A DNA stretch of 64,000 bases from Cordilura impudica (Eukaryota; Arthropoda; Insecta; Diptera; Scathophagidae): positions 95,252,585 through 95,316,584 of the forward strand of contig OY821519.1 in NCBI GenBank assembly GCA_963682025.1, read 5' to 3'. How positions within the stretch are numbered: the first letter of the stretch is position 1; every line of letters begins with the position of its first letter. Under the pieces are notes generated by a model. It worked only from the letters and a program-made list of their open reading frames with translations. It had not been told where the DNA came from and ran no database searches. A program made the position numbers and the translations under genes. Positions 1 through 11,342 of this stretch are shown piece after piece.

Positions 1-239
1 AAAAACTTGAGTTTCATCAAAATAAGTTTAACTGATATTCAGAAAACTCGCTCTAAGTTAACAATAAAAAAGCAATAAAAAAACAGATTGAACATTAAAA
101 GAACAAAAACATAAAGACCTATTTGCCTATTTAATTTTTGTTCGATTATTAATATTGAAACATAACAACAAATTTAAATGAACATTGGGAGGCTACTTTT
201 ATGGCGCCCTTGTCTTTAAATCTCTCGTTCCGCTTGTTA

Positions 240-469
240 TCATTGGTAGTGTTTGCCGAAAGCCTCCAGCTTGAAGAACGATAATTTCACACATAAGGGT
301 TCCATATTTTCGAATATCTTCTTGGCTGATTTAATGGCCATAATTGAATGCTCCCGCGACATAACACACTTATCTCATACCAATAATTTGCACATTTAGA
401 GTAAACCGCAACGATTATTGCTAGTTTGCGTTCCAGTTTATGCAGCGCATCACGTCTAACACTGCCCAT
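240..469 (-). pseudogene. Unidentified two-frame coding relic
   Basis: A 60-codon minus-strand ORF starts with Met-Gly-Ser-Val-Arg-Arg at 469. Its first half (about residues 1-32, basic and then Cys/Tyr containing) looks protein-like. After about 375 the protein-like reading moves to another frame, running through SREHSIMAIKSAKKIFEN and LEAFGKHYQ to a TGA at 240-242. Two plausible halves in different frames suggest a single frameshift or an unrecognised small intron in a short coding segment. I see no splice pair that joins them cleanly. I do not recognise the protein. It could be a fragment of a host gene or of a mobile element. Nearby sequence is AT-rich with no supporting exon. Confidence 0.3.
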
Positions 470-639
470 ATTTTAGAGAATGCTGAGATCAAAAAATCCT
501 TATATAAAGTTACTTTTATCATGGATTCACTGATTTGATTCTGCATGTTTAATATTTAATATCTTTAAGCTATCACTCAAGCGTCTAAGTGTAAATATCT
601 TGGAGCTAGGAACTTTAAAATGCGATAAAAAGTCTATTT

Positions 640-2015
640 TCTTTAAGAAATACATTCTCTTAAAAAATTAAATTTTCTTAAAAAACCCATTTTAAACACA
701 AGTACCTTTTCTTAAAAAAGTAAAATTTCTTAAAAAAGTTAATTTTCCTTTAAAAAAAATTTTTTTTAAACCTTTTTAATTCATAATTTTATATTTTTAC
801 AAATATAAAAAAAAATCTTGTTTTCTATCTTTATCATTTTAATTTTAAAGATTGAGCTAGAAATTAATCAGGCTCAAGATCAAAGTTTTTTCATATTATA
901 GTTTTACATTGGAAAAAGTTAAATAGTATTACTCTTTGCTTGGATTCACATTAACTTCTGAGGGTTTGTAACTCGACTCGAAACAGGTATATAACCCGTC
1001 TTACAGAATATAGATAACATTTTGAAACAAATGTGCAAATGTTTTTTTAGATTAGATTTTCTTCAAACATCTATTTGCTTTAAAATGCATATTTTCTTTA
1101 AAAAGTACTTTTTCTTTAAAAAAAAAGTACCTTTTCTTAAAGAAATACCTTTATTTTAAAAAAGTAACTTTTCCTTAAAGAGAACTTTTTCTTTTGAAAG
1201 TAAATTTTCTTTATAGAGTGAATTTACTTGACCATTTCTTAAAAAACTACCTTTTCTTAAAATACTACATTTTCTTAAAATAAAATATATATTATTAAAA
1301 AAAGTTAATTTTTATAAAAAACTATCTATTCATAAAAACGTTACTTGGCCTTAAAAACTTACATTTCCTTAAAAAGTTCATTTTCTAAGAAAAAGGTATT
1401 CTAAAAAGGTAAATTTTTAGAAAAAAAGTATATTTTTTTAAAAAAAGGAAATTTTCTTAAAAAAGTACCTTGTATCAATTTCTAAAGAGTACATTTTCTT
1501 TAAAAATACGTTTCTTTAAAGAAGTTCCCTCTCATCAAATAGTACCTAAAAAATACTACTTTTTCTTAAAAAGGTAATTTTTTTACAGTAAATTTTCTTA
1601 AAAACTAATTTTTCTTAAAAAGTACCGTTTCTTAAAATCGCATATTTTCTTAAAAAGAGCCTTATCTTAAAACATTAATTTTGTTTATAAGTCTTTTTTC
1701 GTAAAATAGTACTTTTTCTTAATAACGTTAATTTTCTTAAAATAGCAGCTATATCTGAAAAAATGTACTTCTTTTTTAAAAAGTAAATTTTATTTAAAAA
1801 AGTAGACTTTCTTTAGAAACTACTTTAAAAATTACATTTTCTTCAATAAGTACCATTTCCTTAAAAGGCACCTTTTCTTTAAAAAGTACCTTTTCCTTAA
1901 AAAGTACATTTTCCTTAAAAAGTACATTTTCCTTGAAAAGTACATTTTCTTAAAAAAATAACAGTTTTTTAAAAAAAGTTTTTTTTTCAAAAAAATGTTT
2001 CCTTAAATAAAGTAT
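640..2015. repeat. Degenerate TTCTTAAAAAAGTACCTT minisatellite
   Basis: About 1.35 kb of head-to-tail degenerate units built around TTTTCTTAAAAAAGTACC. Unit length drifts from about 16 to 22 bases. The cleanest stretch is near 1857-1945, where an 18-base unit (TTCCTTAAAAAGTACATT) repeats almost perfectly. No ORF of note lies inside. Confidence 0.8.
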
Positions 2016-2204
2016 TTTTGTCAGTTTTCATCGGGCCTTACAACTAACTAGTTTCAATATAATCAGTTTAGCCATGTTGGCCTAAAGCCTACACAAACAA
2101 ACAGACAAACAAACCATTTTATAAAATTTATAGGGAATATAATAAAAAAAAATATTTATTTAGCAAACTTTTTAGGAAATTTTGAAATCTCCAAAATACT
2201 TTTT

Positions 2205-2700
2205 TATACCCTCCACACCACTTTGCAGAGGATGTTTATAGATATGTCATTCGGTTTGTAACGCATCGAAATAAATTCCGGAGACCCCAAAAGCATATAT
2301 TTTCCTGATACTTATAACCAGGGAAGTTGATTCAGCGATGATCGTCTATCGGTCTGTCTGTGGAAATCACGATCACACCCTCAATAACTAAGCTAGACTT
2401 TTCGTTTTCGCAGAAAAACTTTTATTAAGATCCCGAAGGAGTTGCAATTTAAAATCACTGAAATCGGTCCTTAAGATCACGAGACATTAATCAAAATGTT
2501 AAAAACTCTTGAAAAAATAAAAATGTTAAATTTTTTTGTAGTTTTTCTTAAGAAATGTATATTAGGGGTATAACTTTTTTATATTCTTCGCGAATTTCAA
2601 AAGGTACCTATCATAGCTGTATAGACCATGGAGAAATATGATAAACTGCGTCATTACTTTTTCGCTGACGTTATAAAAGTTACCGCCACCAACGCGATGA
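2205..2700 (+). mobile_element. INE-1-like element, family 2 (TATACCCTCCAC)
   Basis: It begins TATACCCTCCAC, followed by TTTGCAGAGG, GTTTGTAACGCATCGAAAT, a GATTCAGCGATG box, CGTCTATCGGTCTGTCTGTG and TGGAAATCACGATCAC. This is the box order of Drosophila INE-1/DINE-1. The right end is not clear, and the matching minus-strand copy at 39.3 kb shares the same boxes. Non-coding. Confidence 0.7.
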
Positions 2701-3402
2701 AGTTTGTAGTTTATACTTTTTTATTATTAGAATTATATATTAAACTTAGACCAAAATAACTTAATTTTTATACGCCAGGAGCGCAAAAATGTAAAAGTAT
2801 TAGTGCTTATTGTTAAAGTCGATAATTGAAGTAGTTTTTAAGATGCAGGGATCTAAAGATAAAGACTGCAAATCATATTAAATTAAATTAAAAAATATAG
2901 ATATGATATTATCTATATATATAGATATAGATATTAAATTAAAAAAAAAAAAAATTTTTTTTCAAAATTTTAAATTATTATTTTTTTAATAAAAATCAAT
3001 TTGAAGGAGGCCCTGTAATTAATGATAGTTATTAATTCATATAATTAATGTTTTATTTAAGAGTTTTTGATTTCGTTTGCGGTATTTTTCGCTCTTCATA
3101 AATGTCTAATAAAAATAGCTTTTTAAGTACTCAAAAAATGTCATAACGTGGACTATGTCATTAAAAACACTTGAAAGTAAAAACAATAAGTTTGCGGTAA
3201 TAAAAAGCGTTGACAAACCTTTGTCCCAGTTAAAAAGAATGCCTAAAGAATAAGTAATTATTGGTCGATTTAATGCCTTACTTAAATAAGAAAAGTGCAA
3301 AACAAAAAGATACGATATTATATCGAAAGAATTAATTAGTTTGTGTAACAAGAATCGTGTGCCAGCATTTGCATTAAGATCTATAAAAAGAAAAGTAAAA
3401 AA
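2701..3402. other. AT-rich spacer, no gene seen
   Basis: AT-rich sequence with a short imperfect ATATAGAT run at 2895-2935 and A/T homopolymers near 2940-2990. The minus-strand ORF over 3106-3420 is hydrophobic and shows no family motif; I regard it as chance. Confidence 0.5.
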
Positions 3403-4782
3403 TTGATACAAAACTATCAAAAATTTTTAAAACATTCAAAAAGCCGCGATTTTAATAAAATGTTTACTATAACATCCAAAATAGACGATCCCGAATTTAG
3501 TGATAGCAATGCCGACAAGAAAAAAACCAGTACCGAAATAGATTATGAGCTTAATAGCAGTAGTGACTCTAATTTTGAATCTAGTATAGAACATGACTTA
3601 GTTAGTGATGATGACAATTACACACCTCCAGGAAGAGAAAAAAATGTGAAGAAATCTTTAAATCCAGCTATTAACCTAGTAACTCAAGTACATGTAAGCA
3701 CAAAAAAAGCTGCCAAAATTTGTAAGCATCTAGTAGAATCAGGAGTTAATACATATATCAACACCATCCCAAGCCGGTATATATAAAGCTGTGATGAAAT
3801 CCGCTGAACGACAAGAAATTATTTATTTAGAAATTTTGCAAAATGAATTTTGGTGCATTCACTTTGATGGGAAAAAAATAGATGATAAAGAAATTCAGGT
3901 GATAGTTTTAAAAAATTAATGCAAAGAAATAAAATTAGCCGTACTTATTTTGGACAATGGTAAAGTCTAAACCTTATTTAATGGTATTAAAGATTTTTTG
4001 AATAAATTCAACTTATGGAACTCAATAAAAATGATCGTCTGCGATACGACCAGCGTAAACACTGGGAAAAAGTGGAGTTGTAACTCTTCTCCAGAATCAT
4101 TGTGTATCAATGGGTTCAGTTCCACCACAACATATTGGCTGACAGCATCATATTCTTGATCTTGTATCAAGACATATAATGGACGAATGCTCGGAAGGAA
4201 AGCCTTCCTCGCCTAATATTTGTTATGATTTTGTTCACGAATTGATAAATAACTACGAAGATCTGAAGAAAAGTTACAAACAGAATGAAGAACGAATCAA
4301 AGTTGAACACATAAATTGGCGTGATGATATGCAGTACTTATATGAACTTGGTAAAGCTTTTAGATACTATCAGAAAAATAAAAAATTTCCATACATTAAC
4401 TTTAAAGCAATACCAACAATACACAATGCTCGATGGAACTCGAGAGCCATTTTAGCAATATTGACCTTTATACTTATTCCAAAATATCGTCAAAAACTAT
4501 ATAACATTTATGAGTTCGTATGTGGTCCGTGGTACGATGTTTGGTTTTCCGATCATTGTTTTAAAGAAAATAATTTTGTGGCTCTAAAAAAATCTTTATT
4601 AACATATAAGAGTGCTCGTGGATGTTTTTTTTAGACATTGGGTTCCGGAACCATCAGCGATACCGGGGCAGTAAATAAGCAACATATGTGCTGAAAGAGC
4701 AATCAAAACGGTACAGGATATTTATCCGCTATGTAAATCTTCACGCACATTAAATTTGAAGTTCATTTCATATAACAAATAG
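3403..4782 (+). pseudogene. hAT-like transposase pseudogene
   Basis: Reading with frameshifts gives one recognisable insect transposase-like protein of a type usually annotated as uncharacterised. It has an acidic N-terminus with SDSNADK and SSDSNFESS, a segment ending in WCIHFDGKK (candidate first catalytic Asp near 3855), then IKMIVCDTTSVNTGKK (second Asp near 4043), then the region that normally reads C-Q-H-H before ILD, then SNARWNSRAI-like NARWNSRAILAIL near 4425, and a C-terminal CAERAIK segment ending in TAG at 4780-4782. Breaks: a frameshift near 3780, TAA near 3917 and 3968, and TGA at 4140-4142 exactly where the Cys of the CxxH-type motif should be. The longest surviving open piece is 4179-4634 (151 codons). 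No flanking terminal inverted repeats were found. Family assignment to the hAT superfamily rests on the D, D, CxxH order and is moderately sure. Confidence 0.7.
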
Positions 4783-5105
4783 TTATGTAAAAGTGTAAAT
4801 GTTTGTTCAACTTTAATTTATGTACTTATAATAAATGAAGAAAATTAATTTAAAAAAAAAATTTAATATTTTTAATATTTTTTTTTCTTCTTGAAGAAAT
4901 TTGCTTGGTGGCGGGAACTTTTTTTTGCGCAAATGACCTCGGAATATGATTTTTATGGTCAAAACATAATGGGCTACAACGTAGTTATGGGTACTAATAA
5001 TGCAAAAAAAAAAAGTTATATCCGTAATGTATATGTTGTAATTCTTCTTATTATTGTAGTTATGGCCTTTGCTTAATGTAGCCTAAAGAAGTATTGCCTG
5101 ATATT
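4783..5105. other. Short spacer
   Basis: AT-rich sequence after the transposase relic. A 61-codon ORF at 4891-5076 has no recognisable domain and I do not call it a gene. Confidence 0.4.
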
Positions 5106-5572
5106 TTTATCGTTATCACGTTATAATTTTAAAAAAAATTTTTTTTAAAAATTACCTTTTTAAAGCACTTTTTTTTAAAAAGTACCTGTTACTAAAAAAA
5201 GTAAATTTAAAGAAAAGTGAGTTTTTTAAAAAAAGAAATTTTTTTGAAAAAGTTCCTTTATTAACTATTATTAAATTTTTTAAGTACCCTGTTTCCTTTT
5301 TTTAAATTACCCTTTTTTAATGTCCCCTTTCTTAAAAAAGTATGCTTTTTTGAAAAAATTACCCTTTTAAAAAAATACCCTTGTTTCACCCTGTTTATAA
5401 AAATTAGCTTTTTTTTAGAAAAGTGCCCTTATTTATTTATTTTTTTTTATTTATTAATAATAAATAAATGTACAAGTTAATAAGTACCCTTTTTTAAAGT
5501 ACCCATTTTTACCCATTCAAAAAAGGTCTGCGTTTTTTTAAGGGCCCCTTTTTTAAAGTACCCTTCTGTAAT
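5106..5572. repeat. Second block of AAAAAGTACC-type minisatellite
   Basis: Degenerate units with TTTTTTAAAAAGTACCTTT and TAAAGTACCC cores, the same word as the 0.64-2.0 kb block but more diverged. Both blocks flank the 3.4-4.8 kb transposase relic. Confidence 0.65.
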
Positions 5573-5667
5573 ATTGAGTTTAAGTCACAGGTGGAAGGTA
5601 TCAAATGTTCGGCACCGGCGAATTTAATAGTTTCAATGTTTTAATTAATTTTTACGTAAACATTTTT

Positions 5668-5765
5668 TATTTCAATAATTAGTTTCTCTTACATTGTACG
5701 AACAGAACAATAAAGAACTAATTATTGCAACAAATCAGATCGACAATACATAAAAAACTAACATA
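5668..5765. repeat. Direct repeat copy 1
   Basis: The block with TCTCTTACATTG, then GAACAATAAAGAACTAATTA, TTGCAACAAA and GACAATACATAAA recurs at 6275-6395 with few changes and a longer spacer. It is probably a duplicated end of an unrecognised element. Confidence 0.55.
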
Positions 5766-6135
5766 CAGAACATGAAGTACAATGCAATTTTGTGATTAGT
5801 CTGTTAAGATTTCACATGCCATACAGTTCCATCTAGAGGACGGTTGGCAAAAAATAAAAAAGAAAAAGCTTTTTTTCACATTACGAGACTTGTAATTGAA
5901 TAAAGCGAGAATTCAGTGATACCGTATGCAGAAAGGAAATTTAGTGGAACCGTGTCACATTTTGAAAATATATTTAGGACAAACCTTTAAATTATTATTA
6001 TTGCTGCGGATCAAATTGTCTTTATCGCGTTGTTGTTGTGTATATATAGAGAGTATTTATTCCTTAAGTAAATATGTATTTTATATGAATTATATAAATA
6101 ATGAATTCATTTATAAAATTGTTGTCTTCTATTAA

Positions 6136-6206
6136 GTTATATCTGCGGCTATTTGACCCAATGGGCTTATAGCTGACATGAAATAAATAAATAAATAAAT
6201 AAATGG
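6136..6206 (+). mobile_element. Likely LINE 3' tail with AAAT repeats
   Basis: CCCAATGGGCTTATAGCTGA is followed directly by ATGAAATAAATAAATAAAT. A short 'gcccaa-tggctt' block followed by an A-rich AAAT tail is typical of 3' ends of jockey-type LINEs in flies. A similar end is at about 46.53 kb. No coding part is attached here. Confidence 0.5.
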
Positions 6207-6274
6207 TGAAGATGAACAAGTCGCTTTTTTCGAAAGTAGTTACTCCATCTAGCGCTGTCTTCAATTTTTTCCAT

Positions 6275-6395
6275 ATTTCTCTTACATTGCGGAAAGTATT
6301 ATCTTTTCTATTATTACAAAATGTATACATGATCTTGAACCGAACAATAAAGAACTAATTATTGCAACAAAAAAGATTGACGATACATAAATGTT
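6275..6395. repeat. Direct repeat copy 2
   Basis: Second copy of the block at 5668-5765 (TCTCTTACATTG, GAACAATAAAGAACTAATTA, TTGCAACAAA). Confidence 0.55.
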
Positions 6396-7765
6396 GAATG
6401 CACACGGCATCCCTGGCTAGTGTGCAGGGCAAAAGCAACATTGTTTTGTTAAAACGGGACAAGTCTTATATATGTGTAATGGCTGGCAGCACTGACTGTC
6501 GAAAAAGATTATTCTCTTGTCATTCTGTTTCTGTACGTCGAATTAAAGTGTTCTATGGCAAGTTGTGTTTTTAAATTATAAGATAAATAAATTGATTGGA
6601 CAAAAGAAACAATATTGACTTTATTTTATTTATTGTTGTCGAAGTGTTAAAATAACAACAATAAAAAACTAACATATTTTTTATTTCTTAATTTTTCCAT
6701 TTTTCCAAACAAATCTGAAAAGCAGCAACAAAATCGTATTCCATGTTATTCCCCAGCCCTACACATATCCACCTTAAATTTAGCTGATGTTTTTATGCAG
6801 ATGCTTACTGGTTGTCTAGTTCCCATCAACTTGTACGAAATTGCATCCGGTATTTTGCGCTATTCGAATAACTATACAAATTTAAACGTTATTCTTCCTG
6901 TTTACTGACAGTTGAAATGTTGATTTTTATTTGTTTTTCAAATATTTTTCCTTTTTTATTTTTGTTATTTTTGATTTCCGTTTGCAAAGAGATTTTTTCT
7001 CATCGTTAATATGTACTTAAACTTAGAAAATATAGAAAATCTTTCGTGCAATCTTAGTTAATTTGCAAAATTAAAGACCAACGAGAGCGACCATTAGATG
7101 CCCTACATCATAAAAATGTAAAAAGCATTCGAGCCATCCCTTACAAACGTTCGGATAACGGAATTGAAATATAGATTATTAAATTTAAACACTTTCTGCT
7201 GTTTATTGCTAACACCAAGACCAACACCAACATCAACAAAAACATAAACTTATGATTTGTATGTACCACAAAAAGTGTTTTGGTTGTGTTCTAACACAAA
7301 ACCAACCATCTTAAGTTGATTTTGTTGCCATCGTTAGAGAGTGAAATATCCTTCGTATACAAAAAGGAAACGGAAGTTTTCACTGAACTCAAATAAATCA
7401 CTGCCACTTTATGGTAATAATTTTACAAAACAATGTTGCATGTTTTTCTTCAACACTTACGAATGTATGCATACAAAAAATATACAAATACAACGATATC
7501 TACAATATACAGGGTTTTTCCAAATAAGTACGGAAGTAAGTATTTACTTATCACGTTTCTTCGAAAGCTTTTTAAATATTTGTTAACTTTTCTGTTTTAA
7601 TAATGTAGAAGCTTTTTGAATATATTTAATAAAATAAGTTGGAAAATAAATTTTTCTTTAAATTTGTTAATATACGAAATGAAATAAATATTAGAATAAA
7701 TATTAGAGTGCCTCAAAAAAAATATTTCGGCTATAACGATAACGATGCAGAATCAGTTTACTAAA
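6396..7765. other. AT-rich spacer, no gene seen
   Basis: No ORF with recognisable content. An 81-codon ORF at 7341-7586 has no domain-like features. The region contains several ACCAACACCAACATCAAC-type words but no clear tandem array. Confidence 0.4.
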
Positions 7766-8165
7766 TCTATGTATAAAAAAGTGAAAGTCTGTGTGTTTCA
7801 AGTTTAGAACAGGCCACACCTTTGGACCGATTTGCTTGAAATTTTCACAGCATCTAAATTTGACTATAGAAAGTAACACAGGCTATAAATTTTTTAATAA
7901 ATCATGTGCACGTGGCACCTCCCACACAAAGTGAATTTTTAATATCAAATATCTGGAGTACTACAAGTTATCAATGTGAATAGTTGTGCAAAATGGGCGA
8001 GATCGGAATAGTGGACGTAACACTCGCCATACAATATATCTGGTGTACGACAATAGCGAAAGTCTTGATAAACATAGATATCCGTAAATTTTGGTAACTC
8101 GTAGCGAAGCAGGGCAATCTTAAAAACAAAGAAAAATTGACAGAAGTTATCTCAATTATTTTTAT

Positions 8166-9660
8166 ACAGTAGACGTCCAATAGAGTGTACTTTCGTTTCC
8201 ACGAATTTCTAATAGTACGAAAGGCAAATTTTTTACATTGACAGTTTTGTAGTACGAAAAAAAAATCTTTGCTATTCGATAATAGGAATTCGAAGTTTTT
8301 ACTTAATTTTTTCTACAGTCAACTGCCAAATAGTTACTTGGTACGAAATTTAATAGTGATAAAAAGTGTCTTGTGTCGCGTGTTCTATATTTGATACATA
8401 CAAAACGTTTTAAGTAATCGAAGTCAAAAAGAAGCAAATTTCTTTAGGAAATAAGTTAAAAATTATAGAAGACACTGAAAGTGGAATATCTCTATACGAA
8501 ATTTCATTTACATTATAAGAAACCAGAAGGCGCACCTTTAAGCTGCAACAAGTGCACTAAAATACCGCTACAGAATAGCAGCTGGAGAATTTAAAAAAAT
8601 GGAAAATGAGCTTATGCCAAAGAAAATTTCATATTACAGTAGGGATCTGGAATTTCATAAAAAGTTTAATGAAGGCGACTTTTTTCCAGTGATGGCTGGT
8701 TCACCAAATTCAAAAAACGCTATAGTATAAGACTAATCAAAGAATTTGGCGAAAAGCTATAGTCTTCTAAAGAACTTATAGTTCCATTCATCAATAAATT
8801 TGCTGCAGCTATTAAGGAGCACGGTCTTACACATGAAGAAGTTTTTAGTGTAGATGACTCTGGATTTTATTGAAAAATGTTGCCGGACAAAACGTGTGTA
8901 TTTCAGGGTGAAAATTCCACACATGGCAGAAAACTCTCAAAAGAAAACTCTCAAAGAAAATTAAGCCTTTTGTGATTGGAAAAGCCCAAAAGCCAAGATC
9001 TTTTCGTAACAAAGATTTGCCTGTTGCTTATGGAAACTCAGAATTTGCTTGTTCCGGAAGAAAAGCTAAAAGTCTCCTCATAAAAGTGCTTCTCTTGCTC
9101 GAAAATGCTCCAAGTCAACCCCCTACTGAAGAATTGGTTCAAGTAACTAAAAATGGAATAATTTTGGTTAGGTATATGCCGTCTCAATTCACCCCACTAA
9201 TTCAACCGATGGATCAGAATGCGATAAGCCTTTTAAAGCTAAATTATCGTAGTAGCCTGCTATCGAAAATTACGGCATTATCTGAAGATTTTTAAACATC
9301 TCTCAAAAAGACAGATTTATTTGAAGCAATATCTTTAGTTGCAATGTCATGGACAGAAGATGATGTTCCCTTTTCAGCCTTACGGTGATCATTCCTTAAA
9401 TTTACTTAATGCAAATTTTGCATATTCTAGTTTTATTATGGGGATCTGCATGATTGGCTTCAGTGAACCCATTACTAAAGGTTAAACATGAAGATGCAAT
9501 TAAATGTTTTGACATATGCATTCAATGGGCTGTTGAGAATAGAATGAATAGCGCAAAATTTTGGCAGAGATCATAAATCTAAGAGAAAATTGGGTGGCAT
9601 TTTGCCACTCAGCAACAACATCTTATATATTAAAAGAATTTATGAATAAACTTTGCATTC
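8166..9660 (+). mobile_element. Truncated pogo/Tigger-like transposon
   Basis: Starts TA|CAGTAGACGTCCAATAGAGT at 8165-8186, a typical pogo/Tigger end (CAGT start at a TA). It encloses the transposase relic described separately. No matching inverted end was found on the right, so that side is deleted or rearranged into the Helitron sequence near 9660. Confidence 0.65.
8415..9645 (+). pseudogene. pogo/Tigger-like (DDE_1) transposase pseudogene
   Basis: Frameshifted reading shows an N-terminal helix-turn-helix region (KKKQISLGNKLKIIED-like, near 8420-8480), a DNA-binding second part with GWFTKFKKRY (near 8695), then VDDSGFYxKMLP (first catalytic Asp; near 8850), KIKPFVIGKAQKPR, LLLLENAPSQPP (near 9090-9125) and the diagnostic QFTPLIQPMDQ (near 9185-9215, third acidic residue). 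These motifs are those of pogo/Tigger/jerky transposases. Broken features: TGA at the Trp of GFYW; the second catalytic position, normally LLLDNAPSH, reads Glu with Gln in place of His; several frameshifts upstream. The longest open piece is 8972-9295. A C-terminal segment with KHEDAIKCFDICIQWA lies near 9487-9530. It is dead and cannot be active. Confidence 0.85.
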
Positions 9661-9669
9661 AAGATCTTT

Positions 9670-9933
9670 TCAATATTTTTCTTCTCTCAAACCTCTATAA
9701 CTAGAGTTCTTATTAACGTAGGCTGTTGACATAGGTCTAAGAACACTCAGTGGATCAAGCTCCTTCTTTTGAGCTATTAACTGCTTAAATTCGTTGGGTT
9801 TGAGGAAAGTTATGCGTGGAGAATCAACTTTACTTTTACTGTACGTTAACTTATCTTGGCATATTTTGGCATTACTGTACGTTAACTTCTCTTGGCAAAT
9901 TCGTTGGGTTTGAGGAAAGTTATGCGTGGACAA
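9670..9933 (-). other. ORF inside Helitron, possible captured coding fragment
   Basis: An 87-codon minus-strand ORF. Its C-terminal half (RITFLKPNEFKQLIAQ, then KKELDPLSVLRPMSTAYVNK) has balanced composition unlike the random ORFs of this window. Its N-terminal half is made by the 110-bp tandem repeat (ICQEKLTYS and ICQDKLTYS). I do not recognise the protein. A gene fragment captured by the Helitron is possible, since Helitrons do this, but it could be chance. Confidence 0.3.
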
Positions 9934-10008
9934 TCAACTTTACTTTTACTGTACGTTAACTTCTCTTGGTATATTTTGGCATTACTGTACGTTAACTTCT
10001 CTTGGCAA
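9787..10008. repeat. 110-bp tandem duplication
   Basis: Two nearly identical 110-base units starting AAATTCGTTGGGTTTGAGGA at 9787 and 9897. Each contains two ACTGTACGTTAACTTCTCTT words, so there is a shorter nested repeat as well. Confidence 0.8.
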
Positions 10009-10732
10009 ATTTTGGTATTATATTATAAAAATTAATATAATATAATATAATGCTGCGGAGCAGCAGGGGTCCTCTAGTTTAATATGAATTGGACGGTAAC
10101 TAAATATTTTTTCGAGTTGTCAGATCGATTGGGGCACATAAAATCGCTTATGAGTAGAAAACTAAGCATCGTAAAGAAAAATAGTTGACATTTTGCCCTT
10201 GCTACATCACCCCATATGAATTGGGCGACAACGATTTTTAGGGTTGCCAGACCAAAAAATTATAAATATAGACGAGGAACATGAAAACGATTATTCTCAA
10301 AAACTAATTAACAAAATGGTTGACATTTTTCCCCTAGCAACAATACCTCATATAAATTAGGCGAAAACCATTTTTATGGTTGTCATAACGAAAAGCTAAG
10401 TTTTGCAATGCTCAAAAAAATTATTGCAGGACGGAAATTCTTTAAGCAAACTCTGTAAAAGATGTGTCTTTTCTTGGAGAAAATCTATCATTAAAGTTTT
10501 TGCTTTTTGCTGACGTTTTCAACAGCTTCAATACGAGTATTATGGTAAGCTCATGTTTTGGTAAAACATTAGACGAAAGTGCAGGGCAATATATTTAAAC
10601 ATTCAAAAGCAATTTCCTCAAACTTTGTTTAGTGTTTACTTTGTTGCATGCAGTATTTCATCATGCATTAGAATTTTGTACTAAAACAGACACTAGCTTA
10701 GGACCTCAGAGTGAACAGTTTTCCGAATCTGC

Positions 10733-11342
10733 GCAGAGTATAATGACTTTGTGCTGATGTTTGTAACTACCAAAAATATTTGGCAGAACCTCTTTCTGAG
10801 TCGATTTAGCAATGTCCGTCCGACCGTCTGTCCGTCCGCCCGTCTGTATGTCCATGTAAATCTTGTAATGAAACTAGAGGTCGCAAACATGAATATATTT
10901 TGACGCAATTTAGTGCTTCTACCGACCATAAGATGAACGCTATTGAAATTGGTGAAGTTCTGTCCATGTTCAGACCTAGTTCCCATACAAATACACCCCT
11001 ATGAGATCGACTAATATTGCCATAACATCCAAATTATCATATAGATCTCGGTCAAATTGGGTTTATGTATGTTTATTACATACATTTATCAGTAGTCCAA
11101 AATTAAACCCTATATGAAGCTGACCTTACCAACTACGGCCAGGATCTGTCCATTTTTCGACCTAGTCCATTTTTCGACCTAGCCTGCAGCTCTGCAGGCA
11201 AAAAAAATAATAAAAATTCCACTCAGATTTGGTTTAAGCTTATTTTCGTACCCAAGTAATTCGATCTAAGAACAATTCTCTAAACGAATTGTATAGAGTA
11301 TTGCATAGTCGGTCTAGACCGTTTATATTTGGCTTACTTGTT
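10733..11342 (+). mobile_element. INE-1-like element, family 1, copy 1
   Basis: Has the family-1 order: GTATAATGACTTTGTGCTGA, TTTGTAACTACCAAAAATAT, CTTTCTGAGTCGATTTAGC, a TCCG tract, a GTCGCAAA box, then the 3' hairpin AGTCGGTCTAGACCG near 11308 and CTTACTTGTT. The 5' TATACCC end is missing. The stretch 11160-11185 carries a small duplication of the phrase TTTTTCGACCTAG. Confidence 0.8.

Larger units (their letters stand above)
7766..10077 (+). mobile_element. Helitron-like element B1, with nested pogo-like insert
   Basis: The left end reads A|TCTATGTATAAAAAAGTG, matching a Helitron TC start. The right end is a hairpin TGCTGCGGAGCAGCA followed by GGGGTCCTCTAG|T, matching the Helitron rule of a hairpin about 10 bases before CTRR with insertion between A and T. 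The body holds GAAATTTTCACAG and CGTGGCACCTCCCACACAAA, shared with copies at 21.9 and 32.6 kb. No Rep/helicase coding is visible, so it is non-autonomous. A pogo-like transposon starts inside at 8166. The right part holds a 110-bp tandem duplication (9787-10008). Confidence 0.72.
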
